Shown here: piece after piece, positions 7,937 to 15,489 of the stretch
Position numbering within the stretch: position 1 is the stretch's first letter
Layout: each line of letters opens with the position of its first letter
Assembly: GCA_017466665.1 (NCBI GenBank)
Contig: JAFTTQ010000100.1
Span: forward strand, 1-49,155
DNA: 49,155 bases
From: Oscillospiraceae bacterium
GTDB lineage: Bacteria; Bacillota; Clostridia; Oscillospirales; Oscillospiraceae
Direction: 5' to 3'
Translations under genes and position numbers: made by a program
The notes under the pieces: model-generated
Seen by the model: only the letters and a program-made list of their open reading frames with translations
The model's database searches: none
Told to the model about the DNA's origin: nothing

Positions 7937-8018
7937 CCTCCCTCTGACGAGGGAGGTGGCACGGCATTAGCCGTGACGGAGGGAGAGAAAAATATTGGTA
8001 TGTCTTGTTTTCTCTCCC
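7937..8018. repeat. Compound palindromic intergenic repeat
   Basis: Three nested palindromes lie in a row: CCTCCCTC-tgac-GAGGGAGG (7937-7956), CACGGC-atta-GCCGTG (7960-7975), and GGGAGAGAAAA (7981-7991) paired with TTTTCTCTCCC (8008-8018). The arrangement resembles a non-coding repeat common in gut Clostridia (recalled, not searched). A truncated piece of the first hairpin also occurs at 487-501. Confidence 0.75.
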
Positions 8019-8090
8019 CAGTCACGCGGTGCGCTAAACAATCATTCACCTTCCGTTTTCTAAAACCTATTCATCTATATTCCAAACCCC

Positions 8091-8118
8091 TTGTATTTTT
8101 TGCGCAATATGCTATACT
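8091..8118 (+). promoter_or_regulatory. Sigma-A promoter of the threonine/serine exporter gene
   Basis: TTGTAT (8091-8096) and TATACT (8113-8118) are 16 bp apart. The start codon follows 33 nt later. Confidence 0.7.
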
Positions 8119-8151
8119 TGTAACGCTGAGAAAAAAAGAGAGGTCGAGCAT

Positions 8152-9387
8152 ATGGACTATCGTGGCTTACTGGATGTTACAACTGAATTAGGCTACCAGC
8201 TTGCTATGAGCGGCGCAGAGACCTACCGTGTGGAGGAATCCATCACCCGGATTTTTGCCGCATACGGAATCACTGCTGAGGTCTTCGCCATTACAAACTG
8301 TTTAACCGTCAGCCTGGAAACAGATCTGCAGAAGCCCCTGACCCGTATGCGCCGCATAGGTCATCACGGCACTGACCTGGACTCCGTGGAGCGTTATAAT
8401 AACCTCAGCAGAAAAATCTGCGCCGAAAAGCCTGAGCCTGCGATTGCCGCCCAATGGCTTCAGGATGCGATCGCCGCCAAGCGGGAATTTCCCCTATGGG
8501 TCTATGTTTTGGGAAATATACTGGGTGCGTCAGGCTTTACCCTTGCCTACAACGGCAGTGCTTCTGACATCATTTTTTCCGCCCTCTGCGGTTTTATGGT
8601 AGGTCTTATCAGCTACGCAATGGGCAAATGGAAGGTCAATATGTTTTTCAGCACCATCGCCTCTGCCTTTGTACTGGGGCTGACCGCATACAGTGCCGGT
8701 GCTCTGGGCTTACTGACCAACACTGACGGTGTAATCATTTCTTCCCTGATGCTCCTGGTTCCGGGACTACTTTTCACAAATGCCCTTCGGGATATTATTT
8801 ACGGTGATACCAATTCCGGCATCAACCGCATCGTTCAGGTTCTTTTAATTGGTGTAGCGATTGCCTTAGGCACCGGCTCTGCCTGGAATTTTATCGCATT
8901 GTTTGACAGTGCCCCGATTGTCAGTACGCATATTTCTCATGGTATTTTTTTAGAAGCAGCAACCACTTTTTTTGCCTGCTGCGGCTTTAGCATTCTTTTT
9001 AATATTCACGGCAAAGGCAGCCTTTTGTGCGGGTTAGGAGGTGCTCTGAGCTGGGCGGTCTTCCGGTTGTGGCAGACCTGCTGCTTTGACGGTATGATGG
9101 CATATTTTATCGCCGCCTTTTTCGCTGCGGCATATTCCGAGGTAATGGCACGGATCCGCAAATACCCCGCCATATCCTATTTGGTCGTTTCCATCATCCC
9201 CCTGCTGCCCGGCGCCGGTGTCTACCGTGCTACCGCGGCGATTATGACCGGCGATATGACCCATTTCAGCTCCTATACCACACAAACCATTGCCGTTGCC
9301 GGATCGATTGCTGTGGGTATTTTGATCGTATCTACACTGGCAAGACTCTGGAGCATTTATCAGCAGAAAAAACACTTATCATCCTAA
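8152..9387 (+). CDS. Threonine/serine exporter family protein (ThrE type)
   Basis: This 411-residue membrane protein belongs to the ThrE family, which exports small hydroxy amino acids by proton antiport. The N-terminal cytoplasmic domain carries the family signature (LGYQLAMSGAETYRVEESITRI, EVFAITNCLTVSLE) and is followed by about ten membrane helices. In many Firmicutes the two halves (DUF1212 and DUF3815 types) are separate genes; here both are in one chain, as in corynebacterial ThrE. The conserved VPGLLFTNALRDI and SIIPLLPGAGVYRA segments mark the two membrane halves. GAGAGG lies about 9 nt upstream of ATG 8152. The gene stands alone between its own promoter and a terminator. Transport direction and substrate are by family only. 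Confidence 0.88.
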   Translation: MDYRGLLDVTTELGYQLAMSGAETYRVEESITRIFAAYGITAEVFAITNCLTVSLETDLQKPLTRMRRIGHHGTDLDSVERYNNLSRKICAEKPEPAIAAQWLQDAIAAKREFPLWVYVLGNILGASGFTLAYNGSASDIIFSALCGFMVGLISYAMGKWKVNMFFSTIASAFVLGLTAYSAGALGLLTNTDGVIISSLMLLVPGLLFTNALRDIIYGDTNSGINRIVQVLLIGVAIALGTGSAWNFIALFDSAPIVSTHISHGIFLEAATTFFACCGFSILFNIHGKGSLLCGLGGALSWAVFRLWQTCCFDGMMAYFIAAFFAAAYSEVMARIRKYPAISYLVVSIIPLLPGAGVYRATAAIMTGDMTHFSSYTTQTIAVAGSIAVGILIVSTLARLWSIYQQKKHLSS

Positions 9388-9413
9388 GAGGCTGTTTTTT
9401 ACAGCCTCTTTTT
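9386..9413 (+). terminator. Terminator of the exporter gene
   Basis: The stem AAGAGGCTGT / ACAGCCTCTT with a T5 loop is followed by TTT. It overlaps the stop codon. Confidence 0.88.
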
Positions 9414-9490
9414 CATAAATTTTTCAGAAAATTTGTAATATTTTGTGACAAATCCATAGTATATGTTTGAGGCAGAGAGGATGTGATCCA

Positions 9491-10048
9491 ATGGACGACA
9501 ACCAGATCGTTGCGCTTTTCTACGCGCGCTCGGAACAGGCAATCGTTGAGTTGTCGAATAAATACGGAAAGCTTTGTATCAGCATAGTCCATAATATTTT
9601 AAATGATACGCAGGATGCGGAAGAATGCGTCAATGACGCCTATCTTGGAGCCTGGAATTCTATTCCGCCGCACAAACCGAATCCGCTTAGTACCTATATT
9701 TGCCGTATTGTACGTAATCTTTCAATAGCAAAATATCACGCAAACAGCGCACAAAAACGCAATAGTCAGTACGATGTCGCCCTTGATGAATTAGAAAACT
9801 GCCTCTCATCGCCGGCCACCGTGGAATCCGCACTCTCTGCCCGGGAACTGCCAAGGCTGTTGGATCGTTTTTTAGACTCGTTGGATGTTCATAGCAGAGT
9901 CATTTTTGTCAGGCGGTATTGGTATGGGGACTCGATCCAGGATATTGCGGCAAAATGCAGGCTGCGCTCCAATACCGTATCGGTTCAGCTTTCCCGGACA
10001 AGGGACAAGCTGCGTAAATTTTTATCGAAAGAGGGTTATATACTATGA
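9491..10048 (+). CDS. ECF-type RNA polymerase sigma factor
   Basis: This 185-residue protein has region 2 (DAEECVNDAYLGAWNSIPPHKPNPLSTYICRI) and region 4 (RVIFVRRYWYGDSIQDIAAKCRLRSNTVSVQLSRTRDKL, the promoter-reading helix-turn-helix) with nothing between but a short linker, as in extracytoplasmic-function sigma factors. ATG 9491 was chosen because GAGAGG lies about 10 nt upstream; a longer in-frame extension from 9467 would include that site. The stop overlaps the next ATG by 4 nt (ATGA), which couples the sigma factor to its probable anti-sigma partner. A possible promoter, TTGTAA (9433-9438) with TAGTAT (9457-9462) at 18 bp, is weak. The inducing signal is unknown. Confidence 0.93.
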   Translation: MDDNQIVALFYARSEQAIVELSNKYGKLCISIVHNILNDTQDAEECVNDAYLGAWNSIPPHKPNPLSTYICRIVRNLSIAKYHANSAQKRNSQYDVALDELENCLSSPATVESALSARELPRLLDRFLDSLDVHSRVIFVRRYWYGDSIQDIAAKCRLRSNTVSVQLSRTRDKLRKFLSKEGYIL

Positions 10049-11838
10049 CAAGACAGGATATTTCCCTTTCTGTCGGAAATATCAGCCCCCAGCATATTCA
10101 GGAGGCAGAAACATATTTTGAAGGCAGGCATTTATCTCATATCCGTTTCCGAAAAATCGGATTGATTGCGGCAGTTGTTAGCTGTTTTCTCCTATTATCC
10201 GCATTTGCATTCTCCATATTTTCAACCCTGAGCGGAGACAGTTTGGTAATGAACGCCCAGTACAGCGGCGATGGTATTGTATGGCTTGAGATCACCAATC
10301 AGTCAGATAAGGAGCTGAAATTACAGCCTATTATGAAGCTGTATTATTACAGCACCCAGGAATTGGTTGAATCCACCGGTGAAGAACCCTATGTTGATGA
10401 TCTTTCCATACCGGCAAAGGCAACCAAGAAAATCCGTTTAGATCTACGGCGAACCTATGACATAGAAGCGTTGGAGAACAACAAGAACGACTTTTTCTAT
10501 TTGCAGATGACAAATGATGGCTTTACATTGGGACAAACATGGAGTTGTATGGTCTCCTTTGTCGTTTCCGATTATGTGACACCTTACTATGAACTGACAG
10601 ATGTCAAGCATTTAGATTCTGTTCTGCCCTCTCTGCAAGCGTATTACCACAACTTCACCCCGGATATTTTTGCCCGCTGGCCTGATGCCTTCAGCTATAT
10701 GGAGCTTGTGGAGGCAGAACTAAGTAAAGCAGGCGGAAATATTGTTCGTCCCACCAATGATTACAGGCTCTGTTGGGACTCCTATAACTGGATGGTATCA
10801 TTGTTCTCCTCCTCTTTTGACGCATACAACAAGCTGATGGGCAGAGATGACACAGAAAACTTTACACCCATTTCTGTCAGCGTTCCGTGCTTGTCAGATG
10901 ACGGAGAATTCAAAGGCGGATGGTATATTCCCATCTTCTTCCCCTATAAATATGCTGTCGCGGATATCCAAAGCCCGCAGGATTATGCCTTTGTGCGGGG
11001 AAATCTTCTTACATTTGAGCAAATGGAACCGTATAAGATATATGAAGACGAGCAGTATGTCATATACGAGATGCACGAATTCTTCTATACGGATCTGCGC
11101 ACTTATGTGGAGGATATGCTGCTCCAGCGGGATGATATGTACTTTAACGACGAAATATGGAGAAGGATCGAGAATTTCTATAATTATTTTAATGGCAATC
11201 CTGAGCTTGGCGAGCGGTTTCAATATCAACCATTCCGCCATGATGAACCGATGTCCATTGATACCGTAATGGAGCTATCCAAGCTTGGTACGGCTCTTAC
11301 AGTGGAAGATCTGAGCCCCTATTTACGTGGGCACAGAGATGCCGGCAACCGATACGGCGTTGGTATGTCATCTACCATTGACGATGACTACGAGTTCTTT
11401 TACAGTAAGAATATGGACGGTACGCCCATAGGCTTTTTCCTGATCCATATTCCCACCGGCGATCGGCTTCAAATAGGAATAGCGGATGTAGATGATACAG
11501 ACGTTGCGGCTTTTGTAGCTGCCCACAGCAAGCCGGAACCACGGTGTCAATGTGCGTATACCGATGGCTTTTACCATGGATGGCAGCTCACACTGGACTG
11601 GCTGATCGAAAACGGAAATCATATCGAAAGAGGTGACTTTGACGGTGCCTGCCGAACAGAGCCGGATAAAGAGGATTATTACCATTACCGATTCATTATC
11701 GACGATAATTTCTTTGTTTATCATTGTTGGAGCGAAAGTCGTCACGAATGGGGCTATGTCCTGGTGCATAAACCCTCCTATGATGAATGTTGGTTAGAAA
11801 CAGAAGATATAGCCGCATTTATTGAAGCACATCAATAA
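10045..11838 (+). CDS. Membrane-anchored probable anti-sigma factor with large extracellular domain
   Basis: This 597-residue protein has a cytoplasmic N-terminus of about 40 residues (MTRQDISLSVGNISPQHIQEAETYF), one membrane helix (IGLIAAVVSCFLLLSAFAFSIF) and about 530 extracellular residues. A short N-terminal stretch of this kind immediately after an ECF sigma gene is the usual anti-sigma pattern in Clostridia, where it binds the sigma factor and holds it at the membrane. No zinc-type HxxxCxxC motif is present. The first part outside (residues ~65-180) looks like a beta-sandwich; the remainder is acidic and rich in Tyr and Trp and is not recognised. The 4-nt overlap with the sigma gene supports a pair. 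The role is inferred from context. Confidence 0.65.
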   Translation: MTRQDISLSVGNISPQHIQEAETYFEGRHLSHIRFRKIGLIAAVVSCFLLLSAFAFSIFSTLSGDSLVMNAQYSGDGIVWLEITNQSDKELKLQPIMKLYYYSTQELVESTGEEPYVDDLSIPAKATKKIRLDLRRTYDIEALENNKNDFFYLQMTNDGFTLGQTWSCMVSFVVSDYVTPYYELTDVKHLDSVLPSLQAYYHNFTPDIFARWPDAFSYMELVEAELSKAGGNIVRPTNDYRLCWDSYNWMVSLFSSSFDAYNKLMGRDDTENFTPISVSVPCLSDDGEFKGGWYIPIFFPYKYAVADIQSPQDYAFVRGNLLTFEQMEPYKIYEDEQYVIYEMHEFFYTDLRTYVEDMLLQRDDMYFNDEIWRRIENFYNYFNGNPELGERFQYQPFRHDEPMSIDTVMELSKLGTALTVEDLSPYLRGHRDAGNRYGVGMSSTIDDDYEFFYSKNMDGTPIGFFLIHIPTGDRLQIGIADVDDTDVAAFVAAHSKPEPRCQCAYTDGFYHGWQLTLDWLIENGNHIERGDFDGACRTEPDKEDYYHYRFIIDDNFFVYHCWSESRHEWGYVLVHKPSYDECWLETEDIAAFIEAHQ

Positions 11839-11845
11839 AGGAAAT

Positions 11846-11885
11846 ATCCCCATGGGTCACTGTGTACGGTGACCTATGGGGATGA
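11846..11885. terminator. Bidirectional terminator between convergent genes
   Basis: The strong stem ATCCCCATGGGTCAC / GGTGACCTATGGGGAT (two imperfect positions) is followed by a T-rich tract on the plus side and by TTTCC on the minus side. It separates the anti-sigma gene from the converging Nudix gene. Confidence 0.75.
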
Positions 11886-11889
11886 TCTT

Positions 11890-12351
11890 TTATTTTAAAA
11901 ACCAATCTTCCACGATGTCGCTGTGAGTAACAACGATCTCGATATTTTTCAGATCTTCCTTGCTGAAAAACCGCATATCCCGGGATTCGGCACTCAGGAC
12001 GATGTTGGGTTCTTCCGTAAGCTCCAAAGCAAAAACAACGACCACCATCCGCCAAATACTGCCGTCCTGATAGGCCGCGATCCGGCCAGGCTCACCGTAT
12101 ACCCCCAGCTTTTGAAACCGATCCCTGGAAATGCGCAAGCCCAATTCCTCGTATATTTCCCGGGCAATGGCATCCAGCGGTGTTTCCTGCCGCTTGACAC
12201 CGCCCCCAACCAAGCCCCACAGGTCACAGTCCCGCCGCTTTTCCAGCAAAAGCTTTCCATTGCAGGTAATGATGGCATTGGCACCAAGATGGGCACCCTG
12301 GGTGGTTTTCGGCGGGTTTGGATGTCCCCGATAAAATGTTACGATCGCCAT
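11890..12351 (-). CDS. Nudix hydrolase
   Basis: This 153-residue protein carries a complete Nudix box, GGVKRQE-x7-REIYEELGL, which binds the metal for hydrolysis of a nucleoside diphosphate linked to another group. The region before it (GANAIITCNGKLLLEKRRDCDLWGLVGGG) resembles ADP-sugar and general NTP pyrophosphohydrolases; the substrate cannot be told. ATG 12351 was chosen because AGAGG lies 9 nt upstream, whereas the in-frame ATG at 12360 directly abuts that site. It is oriented against the anti-sigma gene and follows the small unknown gene on the same strand by 62 bp. Confidence 0.88.
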   Translation of the reverse strand: MAIVTFYRGHPNPPKTTQGAHLGANAIITCNGKLLLEKRRDCDLWGLVGGGVKRQETPLDAIAREIYEELGLRISRDRFQKLGVYGEPGRIAAYQDGSIWRMVVVVFALELTEEPNIVLSAESRDMRFFSKEDLKNIEIVVTHSDIVEDWFLK

Positions 12352-12413
12352 TGATTTCATCCTCTAATTTGCAGCTAAAACCATTATATCGCTTTTATTC
12401 AAAAAATCCAGTC

Positions 12414-12683
12414 CTAATAATACCTTCCTATCATATACCAGCTATGACTGCGCAGGACATATTTGAGCTCAAACAGCCATTTTTTACCGTCAACCGTTGC
12501 ATTGCACAGAAATATCTGCGCCTCCGCACCGATATATCGTATCTCATCCCGGCGAAGAACCCGGTCAATATCCAGCCGCCGGTAGGACTGTTCCTCATCC
12601 AAAAACCTGACCCGGAGCGGACGGATCTGACCGTCGGCTTCACACAGGCTGATTACATCCGCCGGGCATATTTTCTGTCCCAC
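12414..12683 (-). CDS. Small conserved-looking protein, unknown function
   Basis: This 89-residue protein starts at GTG 12683, with AAAGGAGG 7 nt upstream, and has its own promoter. The sequence (GQIRPLRVRFLDEEQSYRRLDIDRVLRRDEIRY..., ending KKWLFELKYVLRSHSWYMIGRYY) looks like a small beta-barrel. I recall similar short proteins in other Clostridia (a DUF6504-like pattern), but this is a weak recollection. No signal peptide or membrane helix is visible. It is divergent from the HAD-Nudix-type unit, with the two promoters facing away from each other within 70 bp. Confidence 0.65.
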   Translation of the reverse strand: MGQKICPADVISLCEADGQIRPLRVRFLDEEQSYRRLDIDRVLRRDEIRYIGAEAQIFLCNATVDGKKWLFELKYVLRSHSWYMIGRYY

Positions 12684-12710
12684 GGTGATCCCTCCTTTGC
12701 TTACGCAAAT

Positions 12711-12739
12711 ATTATAGTACATTTGTTCGCTATTGTCCA
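12711..12739 (-). promoter_or_regulatory. Sigma-A promoter of the small unknown gene
   Basis: On the minus strand TGGACA (12739-12734) and TATAAT (12716-12711) are 17 bp apart. The GTG start follows 28 nt downstream. Confidence 0.7.
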
Positions 12740-12753
12740 GTGGAAATTTATGG

Positions 12754-12782
12754 TTGAATGATCCTATTATTTTTGCTATAAT
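12754..12782 (+). promoter_or_regulatory. Sigma-A promoter of the HAD-Nudix unit
   Basis: TTGAAT (12754-12759) and TATAAT (12777-12782) are 17 bp apart, with an extended -10 TGC in front of TATAAT. Confidence 0.75.
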
Positions 12783-12808
12783 ATGGGGGCAAAAAGGATG
12801 TGAGAAAC

Positions 12809-13471
12809 GTGCTGAAATATCCCTGCCTTGTTTTAGATCACGACGATACCGTTGTAAGAAGTGAAGAAACCGTCAACTATCCGTATTTTTGTGAGATTTT
12901 GGATCAGCTGCGTCCCGGCACCACCATCACCTTAAAGGAATATACCGAGGGCTGCTACCATCAGGGCTTTGTGGAAATGTGCCGGCAAAAGTATCATTTC
13001 ACAGACGAGGAGCTTGCTGAAGAATATCGCGGCTGGAAAGCATACATCCAAGATCACATTCCTGCCCCCTTCCCCGGAATCAAAGAAATTATTTTGCGTC
13101 AAAAGGCCCTTGGCGGGCTTGTGTGCGTTGTTTCCCATTCCACAAAGGATACGATCACCCGGGATTATCTTGCCCATTTCGGGCTTCAGCCGGACGACAT
13201 CTATGGTTGGGATCTGCCCGAGCATCAGCGCAAGCCTGAGCCTTTTCCCCTGACGGATATTATGAAAAAATACCACCTCTCCCCTGCTGACCTGCTTGTC
13301 GTGGACGATATGAAACCCGCCTGGGAGATGGCAAGAAAGGTACAGGTTCCCATTGCCTTTGCCGCCTGGGGACGGCAGAATTATCCCGAAATCATGGCAG
13401 AAATGACCGAGCTTTGCGACTTTACCTTTCATAAAACAGAGCAATTATACCGTTTTTTATTGGAGGACTGA
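12809..13471 (+). CDS. HAD-superfamily hydrolase (phosphatase, subfamily IA)
   Basis: This 220-residue protein shows the HAD motifs in order. LVLDHDDTVV carries the nucleophile Asp and second Asp, VSHSTKD is motif II, HQRKPEP holds the motif III lysine, and VVDDMKPAWEMA is the metal-binding motif IV. The helical cap between motifs I and II matches subfamily IA phosphatases of small metabolites; the substrate is unknown. GTG 12809 is preferred because AAGGA lies about 10 nt upstream; GTG 12800 is too close to it. A Nudix gene follows after 2 nt, so the two probably act on related nucleotide or sugar phosphates, though that is only inference. Confidence 0.85.
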   Translation: MLKYPCLVLDHDDTVVRSEETVNYPYFCEILDQLRPGTTITLKEYTEGCYHQGFVEMCRQKYHFTDEELAEEYRGWKAYIQDHIPAPFPGIKEIILRQKALGGLVCVVSHSTKDTITRDYLAHFGLQPDDIYGWDLPEHQRKPEPFPLTDIMKKYHLSPADLLVVDDMKPAWEMARKVQVPIAFAAWGRQNYPEIMAEMTELCDFTFHKTEQLYRFLLED

Positions 13472-13473
13472 AT

Positions 13474-13929
13474 ATGGCACGAGAAGAAAAAGCAATTTTT
13501 ACCGTTTTATGTTTGATTTCCGATGAAAACGGAAACATTCTTGTTGAAGACAGAAAAGATCCCAAATGGCCCGGTGTCAGTCTGCCCGGCGGTCACGTAG
13601 AGCCGTGTGAAAGCTTCACACAGGCAGCCATTCGGGAAGTATGGGAAGAAACAGGATTGACTATGGAAGATTCCCGGCTGTGCGGTGTCAAACAGTTTCA
13701 AAGAAACGAGCATACCCGCTATGTTGTCTTTTTATATAAAGCAACGAAATATTCCGGCACACTTCATTCCAGCGATGAGGGAGAAGTATTTTGGATCAAA
13801 CGCAATGAACTGCATAAATACCTTGTCGTAGAGGATTTTGAAGAACATTTACAGGTATTTGAAAACGATGAAATCAATGAATTCTATTACGAGCAAAAAG
13901 ACGGAAATTGGAATGTAAAACTGTTCTAA
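13474..13929 (+). CDS. Nudix hydrolase, MutT/8-oxo-dGTP diphosphatase-like
   Basis: This 151-residue protein has a complete Nudix box, GGHVEPCESFTQAAIREVWEETGL, preceded by the PKWPGVSLPGG stretch usual in MutT-like enzymes that bind purine nucleotides. It is read from ATG 13474 with TTGGAGG 7 nt upstream and begins 2 nt after the HAD gene, so the pair form an operon. It could sanitise oxidised nucleotides, but substrate prediction from sequence is unreliable in this family. Confidence 0.88.
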   Translation: MAREEKAIFTVLCLISDENGNILVEDRKDPKWPGVSLPGGHVEPCESFTQAAIREVWEETGLTMEDSRLCGVKQFQRNEHTRYVVFLYKATKYSGTLHSSDEGEVFWIKRNELHKYLVVEDFEEHLQVFENDEINEFYYEQKDGNWNVKLF

Positions 13930-13945
13930 AATCCCTTGACAGATA

Positions 13946-13954
13946 TGCTATAAT
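13946..13954 (+). promoter_or_regulatory. Extended -10 promoter in front of smpB
   Basis: TGCTATAAT is a perfect extended -10 box. A TTGACA lies only 7 bp upstream (13936-13941), too close to serve as its -35. Transcription would start near 13961, just before the GGAGGTGATC ribosome binding site, giving a very short leader. Confidence 0.6.
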
Positions 13955-13980
13955 GATTAACGGAATTGGAGGTGATCGTT

Positions 13981-14442
13981 CTGGAAAAGCAAGGTATCAA
14001 AATCATGGCAAAAAATCGTGAAGCATACCACGAATATTTTGTAGAAGAAGAAATGGAAGTCGGCATTGAGCTTTGCGGCACAGAAGTCAAATCCATCCGT
14101 CAGGGTACGCTGAATTTGAAGGATGCTTGGTGCGGCATTAAGGACGGTCAGCTTCTTATCAACCAAATGCACATCTCCCCCTATGACCACGGCAACCGCT
14201 TTAATCAAGACCCCAAGCGTGTGAGAAAGCTACTGATGCACAAGCGGGAAATTATGCGGCTGTTCGGCAAGGTCAAGCAAGATGGCTATTCCCTCATTCC
14301 CCTGAGCGTTTATTTTAAGGGAAGCCTTGTTAAGGTCAAGGTCGGACTGTGCAAGGGTAAAAAGCTGTACGACAAAAGACAATCTGCGGCTGAGCGTGAC
14401 GCCAAGCGTCAGATCGACCGTGCAATGAAGGAGAGATATTAA
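13981..14442 (+). CDS. smpB: SsrA-binding protein SmpB
   Basis: SmpB is the protein partner of tmRNA; it carries alanyl-tmRNA to stalled ribosomes during trans-translation. Family signatures are KNREAYHEYFVEEEMEVGIEL, GTEVKSIRQGTLNLKDAW and the basic C-terminus GKKLYDKRQSAAERDAKRQIDRAM. The start is uncertain. The strong site GGAGGTGATC (13968-13977) is placed ideally for a CTG at 13981, giving LEKQGIKIMAKNREA, which matches the family's usual N-terminus. The first in-frame ATG is 14005 (MAKNREAY), with only AAGG 10 nt upstream. TTG 13966 and GTG 13972 overlap the ribosome binding site. The tmRNA gene itself is 600 bp downstream, after a cyclophilin gene. Confidence 0.93.
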   Translation: MEKQGIKIMAKNREAYHEYFVEEEMEVGIELCGTEVKSIRQGTLNLKDAWCGIKDGQLLINQMHISPYDHGNRFNQDPKRVRKLLMHKREIMRLFGKVKQDGYSLIPLSVYFKGSLVKVKVGLCKGKKLYDKRQSAAERDAKRQIDRAMKERY

Positions 14443-14443
14443 T

Positions 14444-14983
14444 ATGAGCAATCCTACTTTCAAGATCACCATGGAAAACGGCGGTGTCATTGAGGGTGAA
14501 CTGTACCCGGAAATCGCACCTCAGAGTGTGTATAATTTCATCGACCTGTGCAATCATAATTTCTATGACGGTCTGATCTTCCACCGTGTCATTTCCGGCT
14601 TTATGATCCAGGGCGGCTGTCCTGACGGCAACGGTATGGGTGGCCCCGGCTACTGTATCAAAGGAGAATTTTTCTTCAACGGCGTAAAAAATGAACTGAA
14701 GCATAAGCGGGGTGTGCTGTCTATGGCACGTTCCAAAGACTTTAACTCTGCCGGCAGCCAGTTCTTCATTATGCACCAGGATTCCAAGCACCTGGACGGT
14801 CAATATGCCACATTTGGCAAAGTCACAGCCGGTATGGATGTGGTGGATGCCATTGCTGCCGTCGAATGCAATTACAATGACCGTCCTTTGGAGGAGCAAA
14901 AGATCAAATCCATCACCGTAGATACCAAGGGCGAAATGTATCCTGAGCCTAAAAAGCTTGCCGATCCTTACGGCAGATTCTAA
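14444..14983 (+). CDS. Peptidyl-prolyl cis-trans isomerase, cyclophilin type
   Basis: This 179-residue cytoplasmic cyclophilin catalyses proline isomerisation during protein folding. The core motifs are present: FHRVISGFMIQGG with the catalytic Arg, GSQFFIMHQDSKHLDGQYATFGKV, and VLSMARSKDFNSAGSQFF. It has no signal peptide. AAGGAGAG lies 11 nt upstream of ATG 14444, one base after the smpB stop, so it is co-transcribed with smpB. A hairpin follows the stop, then the tmRNA gene. Confidence 0.93.
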   Translation: MSNPTFKITMENGGVIEGELYPEIAPQSVYNFIDLCNHNFYDGLIFHRVISGFMIQGGCPDGNGMGGPGYCIKGEFFFNGVKNELKHKRGVLSMARSKDFNSAGSQFFIMHQDSKHLDGQYATFGKVTAGMDVVDAIAAVECNYNDRPLEEQKIKSITVDTKGEMYPEPKKLADPYGRF

Positions 14984-14995
14984 AGAATTGCATAA

Positions 14996-15018
14996 CGGCT
15001 CCCCTTTAAGGGGAGCCG
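14996..15018 (+). other. Strong hairpin between the cyclophilin gene and ssrA
   Basis: The perfect stem CGGCTCCCCT-tta-AGGGGAGCCG has no T-run after it, so it is more likely a processing or partial-termination element than a full terminator. The tmRNA begins 24 bp later and no convincing separate promoter for it is seen. Confidence 0.5.
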
Positions 15019-15042
15019 ACAAACCCAGCAACTGCTTTATAC

Positions 15043-15390
15043 GGGGCTGTACTGGTTTCGACGGGGGTAGTGAGGCTGGAATAGCGGGTCGTGGCGCCTG
15101 ACCACGATAAAACGGGTAACTTTTAAATTTAACTGACAACAATACTGTTGCTCTGGCTGCCTAATTAGGCGCCCATCCTCCCCGGAAGGTCCACGAGCCG
15201 GGCTAGGGTGTGATCTGAGTGGAGCCCGTGCGTACGCAAAGCTTTGCGCGTACCATGCATTATGAAGCTACTGAGTCCCGTAGGGTGTTTGTTCCCGCCG
15301 GGACGAGGGAATGTAAATAACAAACTGCACCCGGAGAAGTTCCTTCCAAGTTGCTTTCGGACAGGGGTTCGATTCCCCTCAGCTCCACCA
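15043..15390 (+). ncRNA. ssrA: Transfer-messenger RNA (tmRNA)
   Basis: The 5' end GGGGCTGTACTGGTTTCGACGGG and the 3' end GGTTCGATTCCCC-TCAGCTCCACCA (encoded CCA) are the conserved tRNA-like ends that pair with each other. The length (~348 nt) is normal. The tag frame ends GAC AAC AAT ACT GTT GCT CTG GCT GCC TAA (15135-15164), that is, a tag ending DNNTVALAA, with the resume codon probably the ACT at 15132 or slightly upstream. GC-rich pseudoknot stems follow the tag. The RNA rescues stalled ribosomes together with SmpB, encoded 600 bp upstream. Confidence 0.97.
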
Positions 15391-15445
15391 TAACGCGCAA
15401 ATACGAACCCTTCAAATCGCCAGAAATGTATTTGCTAATATTATC

Positions 15446-15486
15446 AAAAAACCTCCCAAACCACAATCGGTTTAGGAGGTTTTTTG
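15446..15486. terminator. Bidirectional terminator between ssrA and the glycan operon
   Basis: AAAAAACCTCCcAAACC / GGTTTaGGAGGTTTTTT forms a stem with A-run and T-run on its two sides, so it can stop both the tmRNA transcript and the converging minus-strand operon that ends 4 bp later. Confidence 0.9.
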
Positions 15487-15489
15487 ATA

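Noticed and set aside
10847..11269. Plus-strand 140-codon open frame inside the anti-sigma gene
   Set aside because: It overlaps the longer, coupled gene in another frame and has no recognisable start signal.
13936..13954. TTGACA followed by TATAAT upstream of smpB as a full promoter
   Set aside because: The boxes are only 7 bp apart, too close for sigma-A; only the extended -10 is kept.
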